Source of the DNA: Pararhizobium sp. IMCC3301
GTDB lineage: Bacteria > Pseudomonadota > Alphaproteobacteria > Rhizobiales > GCA-2746425
Direction: 5' to 3'
Length of the DNA stretch: 64,000 nucleotides
Assembly: GCF_030758315.1 (NCBI RefSeq)
Contig: NZ_CP132336.1
Location: 310,001-374,000 of the forward strand
Shown here: positions 30,426 to 40,246 of the stretch, in pieces
Layout of the letters: every line of letters begins with the position of its first letter
How positions within the stretch are numbered: position 1 is the stretch's first letter
Notes under the pieces: generated by a model
What the model was told of the DNA's origin: nothing
Databases searched by the model: none
What the model saw: the letters and a program-made list of their open reading frames with translations, nothing else
Program-made: the position numbers and the translations under genes

Positions 30426-32252
30426 TCACTCCACTGTGACAGATTTAGCGAGATTTCGAGGCTGATCCACGTCAGTTCCCATGAAAACCGCGGTGTGATA
30501 AGCCAGAAGCTGGATCGGAATGGAATAGACCAGCGGTGCGATAGCGGGGTGGACGTCCGGCAGCACGATGGTTTTCCGGGTTTCAACTTCCGCCTTTGCC
30601 GCGCCGGCAGCATCGGTAAACAAGATGATCTGACCGCCTCGCGCCGCTACTTCCTGCATGTTGGAAACGGTCTTTTCAAAGACATTGTCATGGGGCGCGA
30701 TGACAATCACCGGCATGTCTTCGTCAACCAGCGCGATCGGACCGTGTTTCAACTCGCCGGCCGCATAGCCTTCTGCATGGATATAAGAGATTTCCTTAAG
30801 TTTCAGAGCGCCTTCCTGGGCAAGCGGAAAATTGGTTCCCCGGCCAAGATAGAGCGCATGACGGGCTTTCGACAACTCGCGGGCAAGGCTTTCGATCTCC
30901 TCGTCCTGAGCCAGCGCCATTGATGTCAATCTGGGTGCAGCGGACAGTGCCGCGACAATGTCCCGTTCGGCATCCGCATCAATATGACCCCTCTCGACCC
31001 CTGCCCGAACGGCAAGCGCTATCAGCACTGACAACTGGCAGGTAAATGCCTTGGTCGAGGCGACACCAATTTCCGGACCGGCCAGAGTTGGAAAAACCAC
31101 GTCGGATTCCCGGGCAATCGTGCTTTCAGTGACATTGACGATACTGGCAATGGTCTGGCCGTTCTGCTTGCAATACCGCAGCGAGGCCAGTGTATCCGCG
31201 GTTTCCCCGGATTGCGATATGAACATCGACAGGCCGTTTTTGTCGAGCGGCGCCTCGCGGTAGCGAAATTCCGAGGCGACATCGATGTCCACCGGCAAAC
31301 GGGCCAGCCGTTCGAACCAGTATTTGCCGATCAAACCGGCAATATAAGCCGTTCCGCAGGCTGTGATGGTGATGCGGCTCAAATTGGCGAACTCGAATGG
31401 CAGGTCCGGTTCTTGAATGGCCTTGCCTACGGCAAAGTCCAGGTAGTGGCTCAGCGTATGACTGATGACCTCGGGCTGTTCATAAATCTCTTTCAGCATG
31501 AAATGCCGGTAATTGCCCTTATCCACCATCAGAGCACTTGAACTGGAGCGCTGCATGGTGCGGATCACCGGCTTGCCGTCACTGCCCATGATCTCCACCC
31601 CGGCCCGGGTGACAACCGCCCAGTCACCATCGTCCAGATAGGTGATCCGGTCGGTAAATGGCGACAGCGCAATCGCGTCTGAGCCGATATACATTTCCCC
31701 ATCGCCATGGCCTATGGCAATAGGACTGCCGCGACGGGCTGCGATCAGAAGATTGTCATCGGCCTTGAACAGAACGGCCAGAGCAAAGGCCCCCTGCAGA
31801 TTTTTCAATGTGTTGAAAACAGCATCTCTTGGCGCGATACCCTTGCCGAGTTCGCGCGAAATCAGATGGGCAATCACTTCGGAATCCGTGTCAGATTCAA
31901 ATTCGACACCCTCGGCGAGCAATTCCTGGCGCAACGCGTTGAAATTCTCGATAATGCCGTTGTGAACAACAGACACATCAGATGATCCGTGTGGATGGGC
32001 ATTGCGCACTGTTGGTGCGCCGTGGGTCGCCCATCTTGTGTGGCCGATGCCGGCAAGGCCATCCAGCGGCGCATTGCGAATATGCTGTTCCAGATTGACC
32101 AGTTTGCCCTCGGCCCGGCGCCTGTCCAGAGTGCCATGGTGAATTGTCGCAATTCCCGCGGAATCATAACCCCGGTATTCAAGCCGTTTGAGCGCATCCA
32201 CCAGTAGAGGAGCTACCGGCCGCGTACCCAGAATGCCAACAATGCCACACAT
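30426..32252 (-). CDS. glmS: Glutamine-fructose-6-phosphate aminotransferase (isomerizing)
   Basis: 608 residues. The N-terminal class II glutaminase begins MCGIVGILGT with the catalytic Cys2, then HTRWATHG. Two SIS domains hold FISQSGETADTLASLR and GRGTNFPLAQEGALKLKEISYIHAEG, and the protein ends LAKSVTVE as is typical. It makes glucosamine-6-phosphate for peptidoglycan and LPS. glmU is not adjacent in the window. The 201-base gap to the divergent mttB1 marks the left edge of the methyl-transfer island. Confidence 0.96.
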   Translation of the reverse strand: MCGIVGILGTRPVAPLLVDALKRLEYRGYDSAGIATIHHGTLDRRRAEGKLVNLEQHIRNAPLDGLAGIGHTRWATHGAPTVRNAHPHGSSDVSVVHNGIIENFNALRQELLAEGVEFESDTDSEVIAHLISRELGKGIAPRDAVFNTLKNLQGAFALAVLFKADDNLLIAARRGSPIAIGHGDGEMYIGSDAIALSPFTDRITYLDDGDWAVVTRAGVEIMGSDGKPVIRTMQRSSSSALMVDKGNYRHFMLKEIYEQPEVISHTLSHYLDFAVGKAIQEPDLPFEFANLSRITITACGTAYIAGLIGKYWFERLARLPVDIDVASEFRYREAPLDKNGLSMFISQSGETADTLASLRYCKQNGQTIASIVNVTESTIARESDVVFPTLAGPEIGVASTKAFTCQLSVLIALAVRAGVERGHIDADAERDIVAALSAAPRLTSMALAQDEEIESLARELSKARHALYLGRGTNFPLAQEGALKLKEISYIHAEGYAAGELKHGPIALVDEDMPVIVIAPHDNVFEKTVSNMQEVAARGGQIILFTDAAGAAKAEVETRKTIVLPDVHPAIAPLVYSIPIQLLAYHTAVFMGTDVDQPRNLAKSVTVE

Positions 32253-32431
32253 AAAACTGTTGCTCCTCCACGAACCCGATCAGACAGATCTGTGACCTGA
32301 GCCCGATGCCCGTGATGTGCCAAAAAGCTCCGCCATAGCCAAATCAAGTCATATGTCGAAATATTGCCAATGGAAGCCGGATGTCCGCCTTTCCAAATCC
32401 GCAAAATAGCGTCAGTGTTTGTGGGAGGAAA

Positions 32432-32444
32432 CGTTCTAAGAACG
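32432..32444. promoter_or_regulatory. Candidate GntR operator upstream of mttB1
   Basis: CGTTCTAAGAACG is a palindrome with six-base arms around a central A. It lies nine bases before the mttB1 ATG and just after GGAGGAA. The stretch ACGTTCTAA recurs exactly (reverse strand) in the large inverted repeat upstream of the GntR gene at 43548-43580. Shared control by that GntR protein is an inference from this match. Confidence 0.45.
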
Positions 32445-32453
32445 GGTTAAGAC

Positions 32454-34043
32454 ATGTCGATCTCTGGTGAAGATGATGCAGGTTCTTCAAATATCGTTAC
32501 CGGAAAAACAATTGCTCACAGAGCTCGGCGGGGCGGCCACGCAATGCGGGAAAAACCGGGTCTGACGCAAAAGCCATTTCGCCAGCCGCGTCTGCATTAC
32601 GGCCCCGTGGATGTCATCAGTGCTGATGAGCTGGACGCCATTCATGACGCGTCATTTGATGTGCTTCAGGAAATCGGGGTCGAAGTTATTCATGAGCAGG
32701 CAAAGCGCTATTACGCCGCCGCAGGCGCGGAAGTGGAGCCTGATGGCAACCGGGTCAGATTTCCCAAAGGACTGATCGAACAGCTCATCACCACCTGCCC
32801 TTCCAGTGTCACACTCCATGCCCGAAACCCGGCGCATAATATTCATGTCGGCGGCAATCATGTGTTCTTCAGTCAGGTTGCCAGTGCGCCGAACTGCACA
32901 GATCTGGATCGCGGCCGCCGTCCTGGCAATCTTGAGGATTACAGGGACCTTGTGAAACTCGGGCAAAGTTTCAATATCATCCATGTCAATGGCGGTTATC
33001 CGGTCGAGCCGGTCGATATTCACGCCTCCATCCGCCATCTGATCTGCCTGTCTGATTGTGTGAAACTGACCGACAAGGCGTTCCACATGTATTCCCTCGG
33101 CAAGGAACGTAACCGCGACGGACTTGAGATTGTCCGTATTGCACGCGGCCTCACCCATGAGCAACTTGATGCGCAATGCTCGTCCATGACCATCATCAAC
33201 TCCTCATCGCCATTGCGGCTGGATACACCGATGATGCAGGGCATTATTGAAATGTCGAGCCGCAACCAGTTGGTAGTGATGACGCCATTCACGCTGGCTG
33301 GAGCGATGGCCCCTGTTACCATTGCCGGGGCTCTGGTGCAGCAAAATGCCGAGGCGCTGGCCGGTATCGCGCTGACGCAATTGGTGCGTCCGGGCGCACC
33401 GGTGATGTATGGCGGCTTTACGTCCAACGTCGATATGAAATCGGGCGCCCCGGCTTTCGGCACGCCGGAGGCCATGAAAGCGGCCCATGTCGGTGGCCAG
33501 TTGGCGCGGCGCTACAAGCTGCCTTACCGCTCGTCCAATGTCTGTGCTGCCAATTATCCCGATGCACAGGCCGCCTATGAATCGGTGTTTTCCCTGTGGG
33601 GTGCCATTATGGGGGGCGGCAATCTCATCAAACATGCAGCTGGCTGGCTTGAAGGCGGCCTGAGCACCTCTTTTGAGAAATTCATCATCGATGTCGACAA
33701 TCTGCAGATGGTGGCGGAGTTCCTCGATCCGCTGGTGGTTGACGAAGGCAGTCTGGCAATGGAAGCAATCCGCGATGTCGGACCGGGCGGGCATTTTTTC
33801 GGCACGCCGCACACCCAGGCGCGCTACAGGGACGCGTTTTACGCGCCAATCATTTCTGACTGGCGCAATTTTGAATCCTGGGAGGAAGCCGGACGTCCCA
33901 CAGCTGAACAGAAGGCAAACCGGATTTGGAAAGAAACCCTCGCCGCCTATGAAAAGCCGCCACTTGATCCGGCAATTGAAGAAGAACTCGACGCATTTGT
34001 CGCAAAACGCATCGAACAAGGCGGAGCCCCTACCGATTTTTAG
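32454..34043 (+). CDS. MttB-family corrinoid-dependent methyltransferase (glycine-betaine/quaternary-amine type), copy 1
   Basis: 529 residues of the trimethylamine:corrinoid methyltransferase superfamily. Seen: ISADELDAIHDASFDVLQEIGVEV, VRFPKGLIEQL, TLHARNP, GAMAPVTIAGALVQQNAEAL, RPGAPVMYGGF, SGAPAFGTPE and KHAAGWLEGGL. The frame is open without an internal TAG, so it lacks pyrrolysine and belongs with MtgB-like proteins; those transfer a methyl from glycine betaine or other quaternary amines to a Co(I) corrinoid. The N-terminus is basic (HRARRGGHAMR), as in copy 2, which supports the ATG at 32454. An FAD demethylase gene follows after 21 bases. The substrate is not known. Confidence 0.85.
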   Translation: MSISGEDDAGSSNIVTGKTIAHRARRGGHAMREKPGLTQKPFRQPRLHYGPVDVISADELDAIHDASFDVLQEIGVEVIHEQAKRYYAAAGAEVEPDGNRVRFPKGLIEQLITTCPSSVTLHARNPAHNIHVGGNHVFFSQVASAPNCTDLDRGRRPGNLEDYRDLVKLGQSFNIIHVNGGYPVEPVDIHASIRHLICLSDCVKLTDKAFHMYSLGKERNRDGLEIVRIARGLTHEQLDAQCSSMTIINSSSPLRLDTPMMQGIIEMSSRNQLVVMTPFTLAGAMAPVTIAGALVQQNAEALAGIALTQLVRPGAPVMYGGFTSNVDMKSGAPAFGTPEAMKAAHVGGQLARRYKLPYRSSNVCAANYPDAQAAYESVFSLWGAIMGGGNLIKHAAGWLEGGLSTSFEKFIIDVDNLQMVAEFLDPLVVDEGSLAMEAIRDVGPGGHFFGTPHTQARYRDAFYAPIISDWRNFESWEEAGRPTAEQKANRIWKETLAAYEKPPLDPAIEEELDAFVAKRIEQGGAPTDF

Positions 34044-34064
34044 AGCCCAGCGGGAGAATCCAAC

Positions 34065-36500
34065 ATGAAAACTACTGCCCAGGTTGTCGTGATCGGCGGC
34101 GGCGTTGTCGGCTGCAGTGTGCTGTACCATCTGACAAAAGCCGGCTGGCGCGACGTGATCCTGCTGGAACGCGATGAACTGACCTCCGGCTCCACCTGGC
34201 ACGCGGCGGGCGGCTTTCACACTTTGAACGGTGATCCCAATGTTGCAAAGCTCCAGAGCTATACGATTGAACTTTATGAGGAACTGGAGCGCGTCTCCGG
34301 TCAGTCCTGCGGCCTGCATCTAACCGGCGGCCTGCAACTGGCAGATACGCCGGAACGTATGGATTTCCTCAAACTGGCCCATGCCAAGGGCCGCTATCTG
34401 GGGATGGAAACCGAAATCATTTCAGCCAGCGAGGCGCGGAGACTGTTGCCGCTGATTGATGAAAGCAAATTTGTCGGCGCGCTGTGGGACCCAATGGAAG
34501 GCCATCTTGATCCCTCCGGAACAACCCATGCCTATGCCAAGGCGGCCCGCCTTCAGGGCGCGCATATTGAACGCTTCTGCAAGGTTGAGGACCTGCAGCA
34601 GCGCAGTGATGGCGGCTGGGATGTGATCACCGATAAAGCCACCATCAGAGCCGAACATGTCGTCAATGCCGGTGGTCTGTGGGCACGCGAAATCGGACGT
34701 ATGGTTGGTCTGGAACTGCCGGTTCTGGCGATGGAGCATATGTATCTGCTGACCGAAGACATGCCAGAGGTCAAAGCCATTAATGAGGAAACCGGCAAGG
34801 AAGTTGTCCACGCAATTGATTTCAAAGGCGAACTTTACCTGCGACAGGAGCGTGGCGGCATGCTGATGGGGACGTATGAACAAAACTGCCGGCCGTGGTC
34901 GCCGAAACAGACGCCGTGGGATTTCGGTCATGAGCTGCTGGAGCCGGACCTGGACCGCATTGCGCCCTCGCTGGAAGTTGGATTTGACCATTTCCCAGCC
35001 TTTCAGACTGCCGGCATCAAGCAGATTATCAATGGACCATTCACCTTTTCACCGGATGGCAATCCTCTGGTCGGGCCGGTTCCGGGTCTGAGCAATTTCT
35101 GGTGCGCCTGCGCGGTGATGGCCGGTTTCAGCCAGGGTGGCGGCGTTGGCCTTGCCCTGTCGAACTGGATGGTCGATGGCGATCCGGGCTTTGACGTCTG
35201 GGGCATGGACGTTGCGCGTTTCGGCAATTGGGCGAGCCGGGGCTACACCAACGCCAAAGTGCGGGAGAATTATCAGCGCCGCTTCCGCATCAGATTTCCC
35301 AATGAAGAACTGCCGGCCTGCCGCCCGATGCAGACCACGCCGATCCATGACCTGCAATTGCAGGCGGGCGCGGTGATGGGCGCGTCCTGGGGCCTGGAAA
35401 CACCGTTGTGGTACGCGGAAGATGGCGAGCTTGCCGAAGATATCGTCTCGTTCCGCCGTTCAAATGATTTTGAGTCGATCAAGCGGGAATGCAAAGCCGT
35501 TCGCCAGTCCGTTGGAATCACGGAGATTTCCAACTTCGCCAAATATGAGATCACCGGACCGGGTGCCGCAGCCTGGCTGTCCCGCATGATGGCCAACAAC
35601 ATCCCACGGCTTGGCCGCATCATCCTCACCCCGATGCTGAATGAGCAGGGCCTGATTATCGGCGATTTCACCATTGTCCGGGCCGCGGAGGAGCGGTTTT
35701 ACATGTTCGGCTCAAGCCAGGCGCAAATCTACCACATGCGCTGGTTTGACCGGCATCTGCCGAAAGATGGCTCCGTCACCATAACGAACATCGATCTGGG
35801 GCTTGTCGGCCTCTCGATTGCCGGGCCGAATGCGCGCAAGGTGCTGGCCAAACTGAGCGATGAGGATGTCTCGGGTAAGTCCTTCAAATTCATGGATTTT
35901 CGCGAGAGCGATGTCGCCGCAATACCGGCAAAAATCAACCGCGTCAGCTACACTGGTGATCTGGGCTATGAGATATGGGTCGCTCCGGAATATCAGCGTC
36001 GGCTCTATCTGGAACTGCTGCAAGCTGGTGGTGAATACCAGATCAGGCATTTCGGTATGCGCGCCCTGCTCTGCCTGCGGCTTGAAAAGAACTTTGGAAC
36101 CTGGTTTCGGGAATTCCGACCGATTTACAGTCCCTTTGAAGCCGGTCTTGACCGCTTTGTTGCTCTGTCCAAACCCGACTTCATCGGCCGGGCGGCTGCC
36201 CTCAGAGCGCGCGACGACGGGCCCAAACTGGCACGAGTCTGCTTTGTTGTTGATGCCCTTGATGCCGATGTCATGGGCGATGAGCCAATCTGGAAAGACG
36301 GCAAGGTGATTGGCTGGGTCACGTCCGGCGGCTATGCGCATAATTACGATTGCTCGCTGGCCCAGGGATATGTCCCGCGCGCCTGCGCCGAAGACCTTGC
36401 GCCCGGTGCCTTCCAGATTGAAATTCTGGGCGAGATGTGCGCCGCCCGCATCCAGCTGGACCCCCTGTTTGATCCGAACGGTGAAAGAATGCGCGCATAA
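34065..36500 (+). CDS. FAD/GcvT demethylase of the dimethylglycine/sarcosine dehydrogenase family
   Basis: 811 residues. The N-terminal FAD domain (VVVIGGGVVGCSVLYHL; SGSTWHAAGGFH, the site of covalent FAD in relatives such as dimethylglycine dehydrogenase) carries on to about 430. A folate-binding GcvT-like domain (about 440-800) contains NFAKYEITGPGAAAWLSRM, YTGDLGYEIW and GMRALLCLRLEKNFGTW. Such enzymes oxidise an N-methyl group and hand the C1 unit to THF as 5,10-methylene-THF. Its place 21 bases after mttB1 fits the next demethylation step after betaine demethylation. Sarcosine or another N-methyl compound is an alternative substrate. Confidence 0.85.
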   Translation: MKTTAQVVVIGGGVVGCSVLYHLTKAGWRDVILLERDELTSGSTWHAAGGFHTLNGDPNVAKLQSYTIELYEELERVSGQSCGLHLTGGLQLADTPERMDFLKLAHAKGRYLGMETEIISASEARRLLPLIDESKFVGALWDPMEGHLDPSGTTHAYAKAARLQGAHIERFCKVEDLQQRSDGGWDVITDKATIRAEHVVNAGGLWAREIGRMVGLELPVLAMEHMYLLTEDMPEVKAINEETGKEVVHAIDFKGELYLRQERGGMLMGTYEQNCRPWSPKQTPWDFGHELLEPDLDRIAPSLEVGFDHFPAFQTAGIKQIINGPFTFSPDGNPLVGPVPGLSNFWCACAVMAGFSQGGGVGLALSNWMVDGDPGFDVWGMDVARFGNWASRGYTNAKVRENYQRRFRIRFPNEELPACRPMQTTPIHDLQLQAGAVMGASWGLETPLWYAEDGELAEDIVSFRRSNDFESIKRECKAVRQSVGITEISNFAKYEITGPGAAAWLSRMMANNIPRLGRIILTPMLNEQGLIIGDFTIVRAAEERFYMFGSSQAQIYHMRWFDRHLPKDGSVTITNIDLGLVGLSIAGPNARKVLAKLSDEDVSGKSFKFMDFRESDVAAIPAKINRVSYTGDLGYEIWVAPEYQRRLYLELLQAGGEYQIRHFGMRALLCLRLEKNFGTWFREFRPIYSPFEAGLDRFVALSKPDFIGRAAALRARDDGPKLARVCFVVDALDADVMGDEPIWKDGKVIGWVTSGGYAHNYDCSLAQGYVPRACAEDLAPGAFQIEILGEMCAARIQLDPLFDPNGERMRA

Positions 36501-36513
36501 GGAAATCTTTATG
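36496..36513. promoter_or_regulatory. Near-palindrome upstream of the homocysteine methyltransferase (SahR-like site?)
   Basis: CATAAGGA-AA-TCTTTATG has eight-base arms with one mismatch. It begins at the stop of the FAD demethylase gene and lies 71 bases before the next ATG. The same element, with perfect seven-base arms, occurs at 48929-48944 before the pterin methyltransferase. From memory it resembles sites of SahR, the ArsR-type SAH-responsive regulator of methionine-cycle genes in Proteobacteria; that identity needs checking. Confidence 0.5.
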
Positions 36514-36584
36514 TCTTTAATTCTTTGATTGACATTTGCCGCGCATGGCGCGATTTCAGGGAAAACATCCATTGGATTTTCGCC

Positions 36585-37592
36585 ATGACCGCCACGACAC
36601 TTGCCGGCCTGCTGGACCAAAAGCCTGTTCTTCTGGCGGATGGTGCCACCGGCACCAATTTCTTTGATCTGGGCCTTGGACCGGGCGATCCGCCGGAATT
36701 CTGGAACCTCGACGCGCCCGAGAAGGTAACAGCCCTGCATCAGGCATTTGTCGATGCAGGCTCTGACATTATCCTCACCAACACTTTTGGTTCAAATGCG
36801 CCGCGCCTGAAGCTGCACAAGGCTCAGGACCGGGTGTTTGAATATAATGAAGCCGGAGCCCGGCTTGCTCGCGCAGTGGCCGACGAGACCGATCGGCCGG
36901 TAGTGGTTGCCGGGTCAGTCGGACCGACCGGCGAATTGTTCGAGCCGCTTGGCGAAATGACCTATGATGATGCCGTCAAAGCCTTTGTTGACCAGATGCT
37001 GGGTCTGAAGGCCGGCGGTGCCGATGTTGCCTGGATTGAAACCATGTCTGCCAAAGAAGAAATGCAGGCTGCTGCAGATGCCGCCAATATTTGCGACCTG
37101 CCCTATGTGGTTACCGCCAGTTTCGATACAGCCGGCATGACGATGATGGGCCTGCCGCCCTCTGAAATGCCGCATCTGCTGGATAGCATGGAGACGAGGC
37201 CAGTGGCGGTCGGCGCCAATTGCGGTGTTGGTGCCTCTGATCTGCTGATGTCGGTTCTGTCCATGTCAGAGCAACCCGGTGACATGGTCATCGTCGCCAA
37301 GGCCAATTGCGGCATTCCCCAGGTCAGAGGCGATCAGGTCGAATATACCGGCACACCGGATCTGATGGCCGATTATATCAGGCTTGCGGTTGACGCTGGC
37401 GCACGCATTATCGGCGGCTGCTGCGGCACCTCTCCGCTTCATCTGGCGGCGATGCGCCAGGCCCTCGACGCTCACCACAAGGGCGACCGGCCGGATGAAG
37501 CCATGATAGTCGAAACCATCGGCCCCATCATCAACCCGGTCTCAACAGGTGCCGGAAAGACAGAGCGGCGGCCGCGACGGCGCGGACGTTAA
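36585..37592 (+). CDS. Homocysteine S-methyltransferase domain protein (BHMT/MetH module 1)
   Basis: 335 residues from the ATG at 36585; the longer in-frame start at 36525 would put the palindrome close to the ribosome site and adds a non-family sequence. The Hcy-binding TIM barrel has LLADGATGTNFFDLGL, ILTNTFGSN, AGSVGPTGE and the zinc ligands C213 (GANCGVG), C279 and C280 (GGCCGT). It moves a methyl group to homocysteine. As there is no other MetH module in it, the donor could be a betaine or the methyl-corrinoid protein of this island. The C-terminus ends in an Arg-rich tail (KTERRPRRRGR). Confidence 0.88.
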   Translation: MTATTLAGLLDQKPVLLADGATGTNFFDLGLGPGDPPEFWNLDAPEKVTALHQAFVDAGSDIILTNTFGSNAPRLKLHKAQDRVFEYNEAGARLARAVADETDRPVVVAGSVGPTGELFEPLGEMTYDDAVKAFVDQMLGLKAGGADVAWIETMSAKEEMQAAADAANICDLPYVVTASFDTAGMTMMGLPPSEMPHLLDSMETRPVAVGANCGVGASDLLMSVLSMSEQPGDMVIVAKANCGIPQVRGDQVEYTGTPDLMADYIRLAVDAGARIIGGCCGTSPLHLAAMRQALDAHHKGDRPDEAMIVETIGPIINPVSTGAGKTERRPRRRGR

Positions 37593-37621
37593 GGCACTTC
37601 GCGCACCAAAGCCGGTAAGCA

Positions 37622-39148
37622 TCAATCCAGCAGGCTGTCTTTCATGCGTTGCACTGTTTCCGCCGGCGCATCGTTTTCCGCCATCAGGCGGAACAGGGCT
37701 GCGTTGAGCCGCTCAGTGACCTGCGGATCATCGATCGGTGTCGTCTGGCCCGGATCCGTCTCCAGATCATAAAGCACCGTCGTCGTATCCAGCATTTTCT
37801 CCGGAAAATGATAGGAATGGGTTTTGGTATCGGCTTTCGATCTGTGCGCGACACGCAACAGCGGCACACCCTTGGTAAAATCGAACGGCCCTACCAGGCT
37901 GGCGCTCTTCAACTCGTCCACCGTGAACATTTTCGTCATGTGGGTCGGCATCAGAGTATATTGATAAAGCTCCTGGTTCTGCATGTCTTTCGGGTAACAG
38001 AAATAGGTATAGCGCCCGTCGACCACATTGATGCCGCCGCCCCAGTAGCCGAAAATCGCGGCCTCACGATCCGACTCGTCTTTTTCCAGCAGACGCAGGA
38101 GAGACTGGCCGGCCACTTCTGCCGGAATTTCGGCCCCGTGAATTTCGCAGATCGTTGGCATCAGATCGATTGTCTGGGTCAGGCTTTTGCGGCGCTGGCC
38201 CGCCTTGTCCTTGTGGTCGGGGTGATAGACGAACAGCGGGATGTGGGAAATCTCCTCATACATCGGCATCCGGTTCTTGGCCCACCAGTCATGTTCGCCC
38301 AGCAGAAAACCGTGATCGGTGGTCAGGATCAGTGCGGTGTCCTTCCACATGTCATGTTCGTCGAAATAATCCAGAAACTTGCCCAGCAATTCATCGCACA
38401 GGGTCAGCAGCGCCATGTAATTGGCGCGAAGTTCATCGATCTCGTCCTGGGGCTCGCTCACGCGTTCATAGCGCGGCCAGTCAAGGATCGGGCCCTCATA
38501 GTCGGTTTGAAACTTTTCCTTGAGCCGCGCGGGCGCAAAAAACGGCTCATGCGGATCAAAGGTTTCAATCTGCAAAAACCAGTTATCGGCGTTGCGGTTC
38601 TTGTCGAGAAATTCATATCCGGCGGCGAAACACTTCACCGATGGAAAATCCGCCTCCTCTTTGATGAATTCCCGGTTGATCATGTAATGATACGGGTTCT
38701 GTTTCGAAGCCGGATCGTTCTGGCTGGGATGATATTGTTCCCGGATCCGGTCAATCGGTGCCTCAAGCATCACCTTCCAGGGATCGGATTCCTGACCCCT
38801 GATAAAATCAAACGAATTGTAGCGGGTGTGGTAGGTCGCCCCGCCATCCTCAAAATAATGGTAGTGGTCCGAAATAAGATGCGAATAGGACCCGGAGGAT
38901 TTCAAAAGCTCGGGAAACGAATTGTCAAATGGCTCCAAAGGCCCCCATGAGCGATGCAGGAACGTATGCCGCCCGCTTTGCATATCGCGCCGCGCGGGCA
39001 TGCACGGCATGGAGCCGATATAATGATTGTCAAATGTCACCGAACGCTCGGCCAGACGTTTGAAATTCGGTGTTTTGAGCAACTCGCCACCATAAGGCTC
39101 CAACATCAGCCTGTTGACGGAATCAAACAGCAGGAAAACGGTTTTCAT
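37622..39148 (-). CDS. Type I sulfatase (formylglycine-dependent), substrate unknown
   Basis: 508 residues, no signal peptide, so cytosolic. Sulfatase signature C49-M-P-A-R53 (SMPCMPARRDMQSGR), where C49 would become formylglycine, with metal ligands at the start (FLLFDSVNR) and in TTDHGFLLGEHDWWAKN. It hydrolyses a sulfate ester after import by the adjoining CUT1 transporter, of which it is the last gene (30 bases after the ATPase). It is unlike choline sulfatase BetC, which has CSPSR. No sulfatase-maturing enzyme is in the window. Substrate class is inferred only from context. Confidence 0.85.
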   Translation of the reverse strand: MKTVFLLFDSVNRLMLEPYGGELLKTPNFKRLAERSVTFDNHYIGSMPCMPARRDMQSGRHTFLHRSWGPLEPFDNSFPELLKSSGSYSHLISDHYHYFEDGGATYHTRYNSFDFIRGQESDPWKVMLEAPIDRIREQYHPSQNDPASKQNPYHYMINREFIKEEADFPSVKCFAAGYEFLDKNRNADNWFLQIETFDPHEPFFAPARLKEKFQTDYEGPILDWPRYERVSEPQDEIDELRANYMALLTLCDELLGKFLDYFDEHDMWKDTALILTTDHGFLLGEHDWWAKNRMPMYEEISHIPLFVYHPDHKDKAGQRRKSLTQTIDLMPTICEIHGAEIPAEVAGQSLLRLLEKDESDREAAIFGYWGGGINVVDGRYTYFCYPKDMQNQELYQYTLMPTHMTKMFTVDELKSASLVGPFDFTKGVPLLRVAHRSKADTKTHSYHFPEKMLDTTTVLYDLETDPGQTTPIDDPQVTERLNAALFRLMAENDAPAETVQRMKDSLLD

Positions 39149-39178
39149 ATGCGGGCCTCAACTCTTGTGGTGTTCATT

Positions 39179-40246
39179 CTATCCGATCTCGATGCGCGTC
39201 CGGCTTTCCGGATCAAACAGGTGGATTTGCCCGGGATCAAATTTCAAATTCAGCGCAGCGCCATCATTGATCCGGCGCACTTCCGGCAGCCTGACCTTGA
39301 TCATGTCAACTCCGTAGAGGCAGTTTAAAAGCATGCCCTCGCCAAGGTTTTCCGACAGATAAAGACTGGCCTTCAGACCACTATCCGACAGCGTGATGTG
39401 GCTCGGTCGAATTCCCAGGATAACCGGTCCCGGCGGCCGCGTATTCTGGCCTGGCAAAGCCAGCCGGTAATCGCCAATCCGAATTTCTGAACCATCCAGT
39501 TGTGCGGCGATCAAATTCATCGGAGGACTGCCGATAAAGGCAGCGACAGCCATATTGGCGGGCTTGTTGAATACCTCGTCCGGAGTTCCGATCTGGGCAA
39601 TCTCGCCGTCCAGAAAAACCGCCATCCGGTCCGCCAGCGTCATCGCTTCTTCCTGATCATGGGTCACATAGACCGCAGTCACGTCGAGTTCGCGTTGCAG
39701 CTTTTTCAGCTCAACCCGGGTTTCAAGGCGCAACTGGGCGTCCAGGTTGGACAGCGGCTCGTCGAGCAGGAAAAGTTTTGGCTGGCGCACAATGGCACGG
39801 GCCAGGGCGCAGCGCTGCTGCTGTCCGCCGCTCAATTGGCCGGGTCGGCGATGCAACAGATGGTCAATCTTGACCTTCGCTGCCGCTTCACGGACACGGC
39901 CGGGAATGTCTGCCTTCGGCACTTTGTCCATCTTCAGCGGAAAGCCGATATTTTCAGCCAGTGTCATATGCGGATAAAGCGCATAGTTCTGGAACACCAT
40001 CGCCACGTCGCGCTCGCCGGGTGGGCCGAAGGTGACGTCCTCATCGTCGACAAAGATCGCGCCATCATCGGGCGTTTCGAGGCCGGCAATGACACGTAAA
40101 GTCGTGCTTTTGCCCGATCCTGAGGGCCCGAGCAGTGCGAAGAACTCGACCGGTTCGATTTCCAGATCTATGGATTTCAGCGCTTCGAAACTGCCGAAGA
40201 CCTTGCGCACGCCGCGCAGGGAGATGCGGCCCTTTTTGTTACTCAT
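39179..40246 (-). CDS. CUT1-type ABC transporter ATP-binding protein (UgpC/MsmK-like)
   Basis: 355 residues from the ATG at 40246, which overlaps the permease stop (ATGA). Walker A GPSGSGKSTT, Q-loop (VFQNYALYPHMT), signature LSGGQQQR, Walker B LFLLDEPLSNLD and H-loop (YVTHDQEEAM). A C-terminal TOBE-like regulatory domain (GIRPSHITL) follows. The ATPase of an importer for sugars, glycerophosphodiesters or similar compounds. The exact solute is unknown; the downstream sulfatase suggests a sulfate ester. Confidence 0.92.
   Translation of the reverse strand: MSNKKGRISLRGVRKVFGSFEALKSIDLEIEPVEFFALLGPSGSGKSTTLRVIAGLETPDDGAIFVDDEDVTFGPPGERDVAMVFQNYALYPHMTLAENIGFPLKMDKVPKADIPGRVREAAAKVKIDHLLHRRPGQLSGGQQQRCALARAIVRQPKLFLLDEPLSNLDAQLRLETRVELKKLQRELDVTAVYVTHDQEEAMTLADRMAVFLDGEIAQIGTPDEVFNKPANMAVAAFIGSPPMNLIAAQLDGSEIRIGDYRLALPGQNTRPPGPVILGIRPSHITLSDSGLKASLYLSENLGEGMLLNCLYGVDMIKVRLPEVRRINDGAALNLKFDPGQIHLFDPESRTRIEIG

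Noticed and set aside
33204-34319. Long open frame antisense to mttB1 and the FAD demethylase
   Set aside because: It has no recognisable domain and mirrors the codon bias of the real genes, both of which have strong family motifs.
36501-36584. Possible SAM or SAH riboswitch before the homocysteine methyltransferase
   Set aside because: The gap is only 84 bases and shows a DNA-type palindrome rather than the conserved pseudoknot or helices of those classes.
37649-38950. Long open frame antisense to the sulfatase
   Set aside because: No family motif, and the sulfatase on the other strand has an intact signature and full length.
37622-39148. Choline sulfatase (BetC) assignment of the sulfatase
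   Set aside because: The active-site context C-M-P-A-R and flanking residues differ from the C-S-P-S-R type of BetC, so only sulfatase is claimed.
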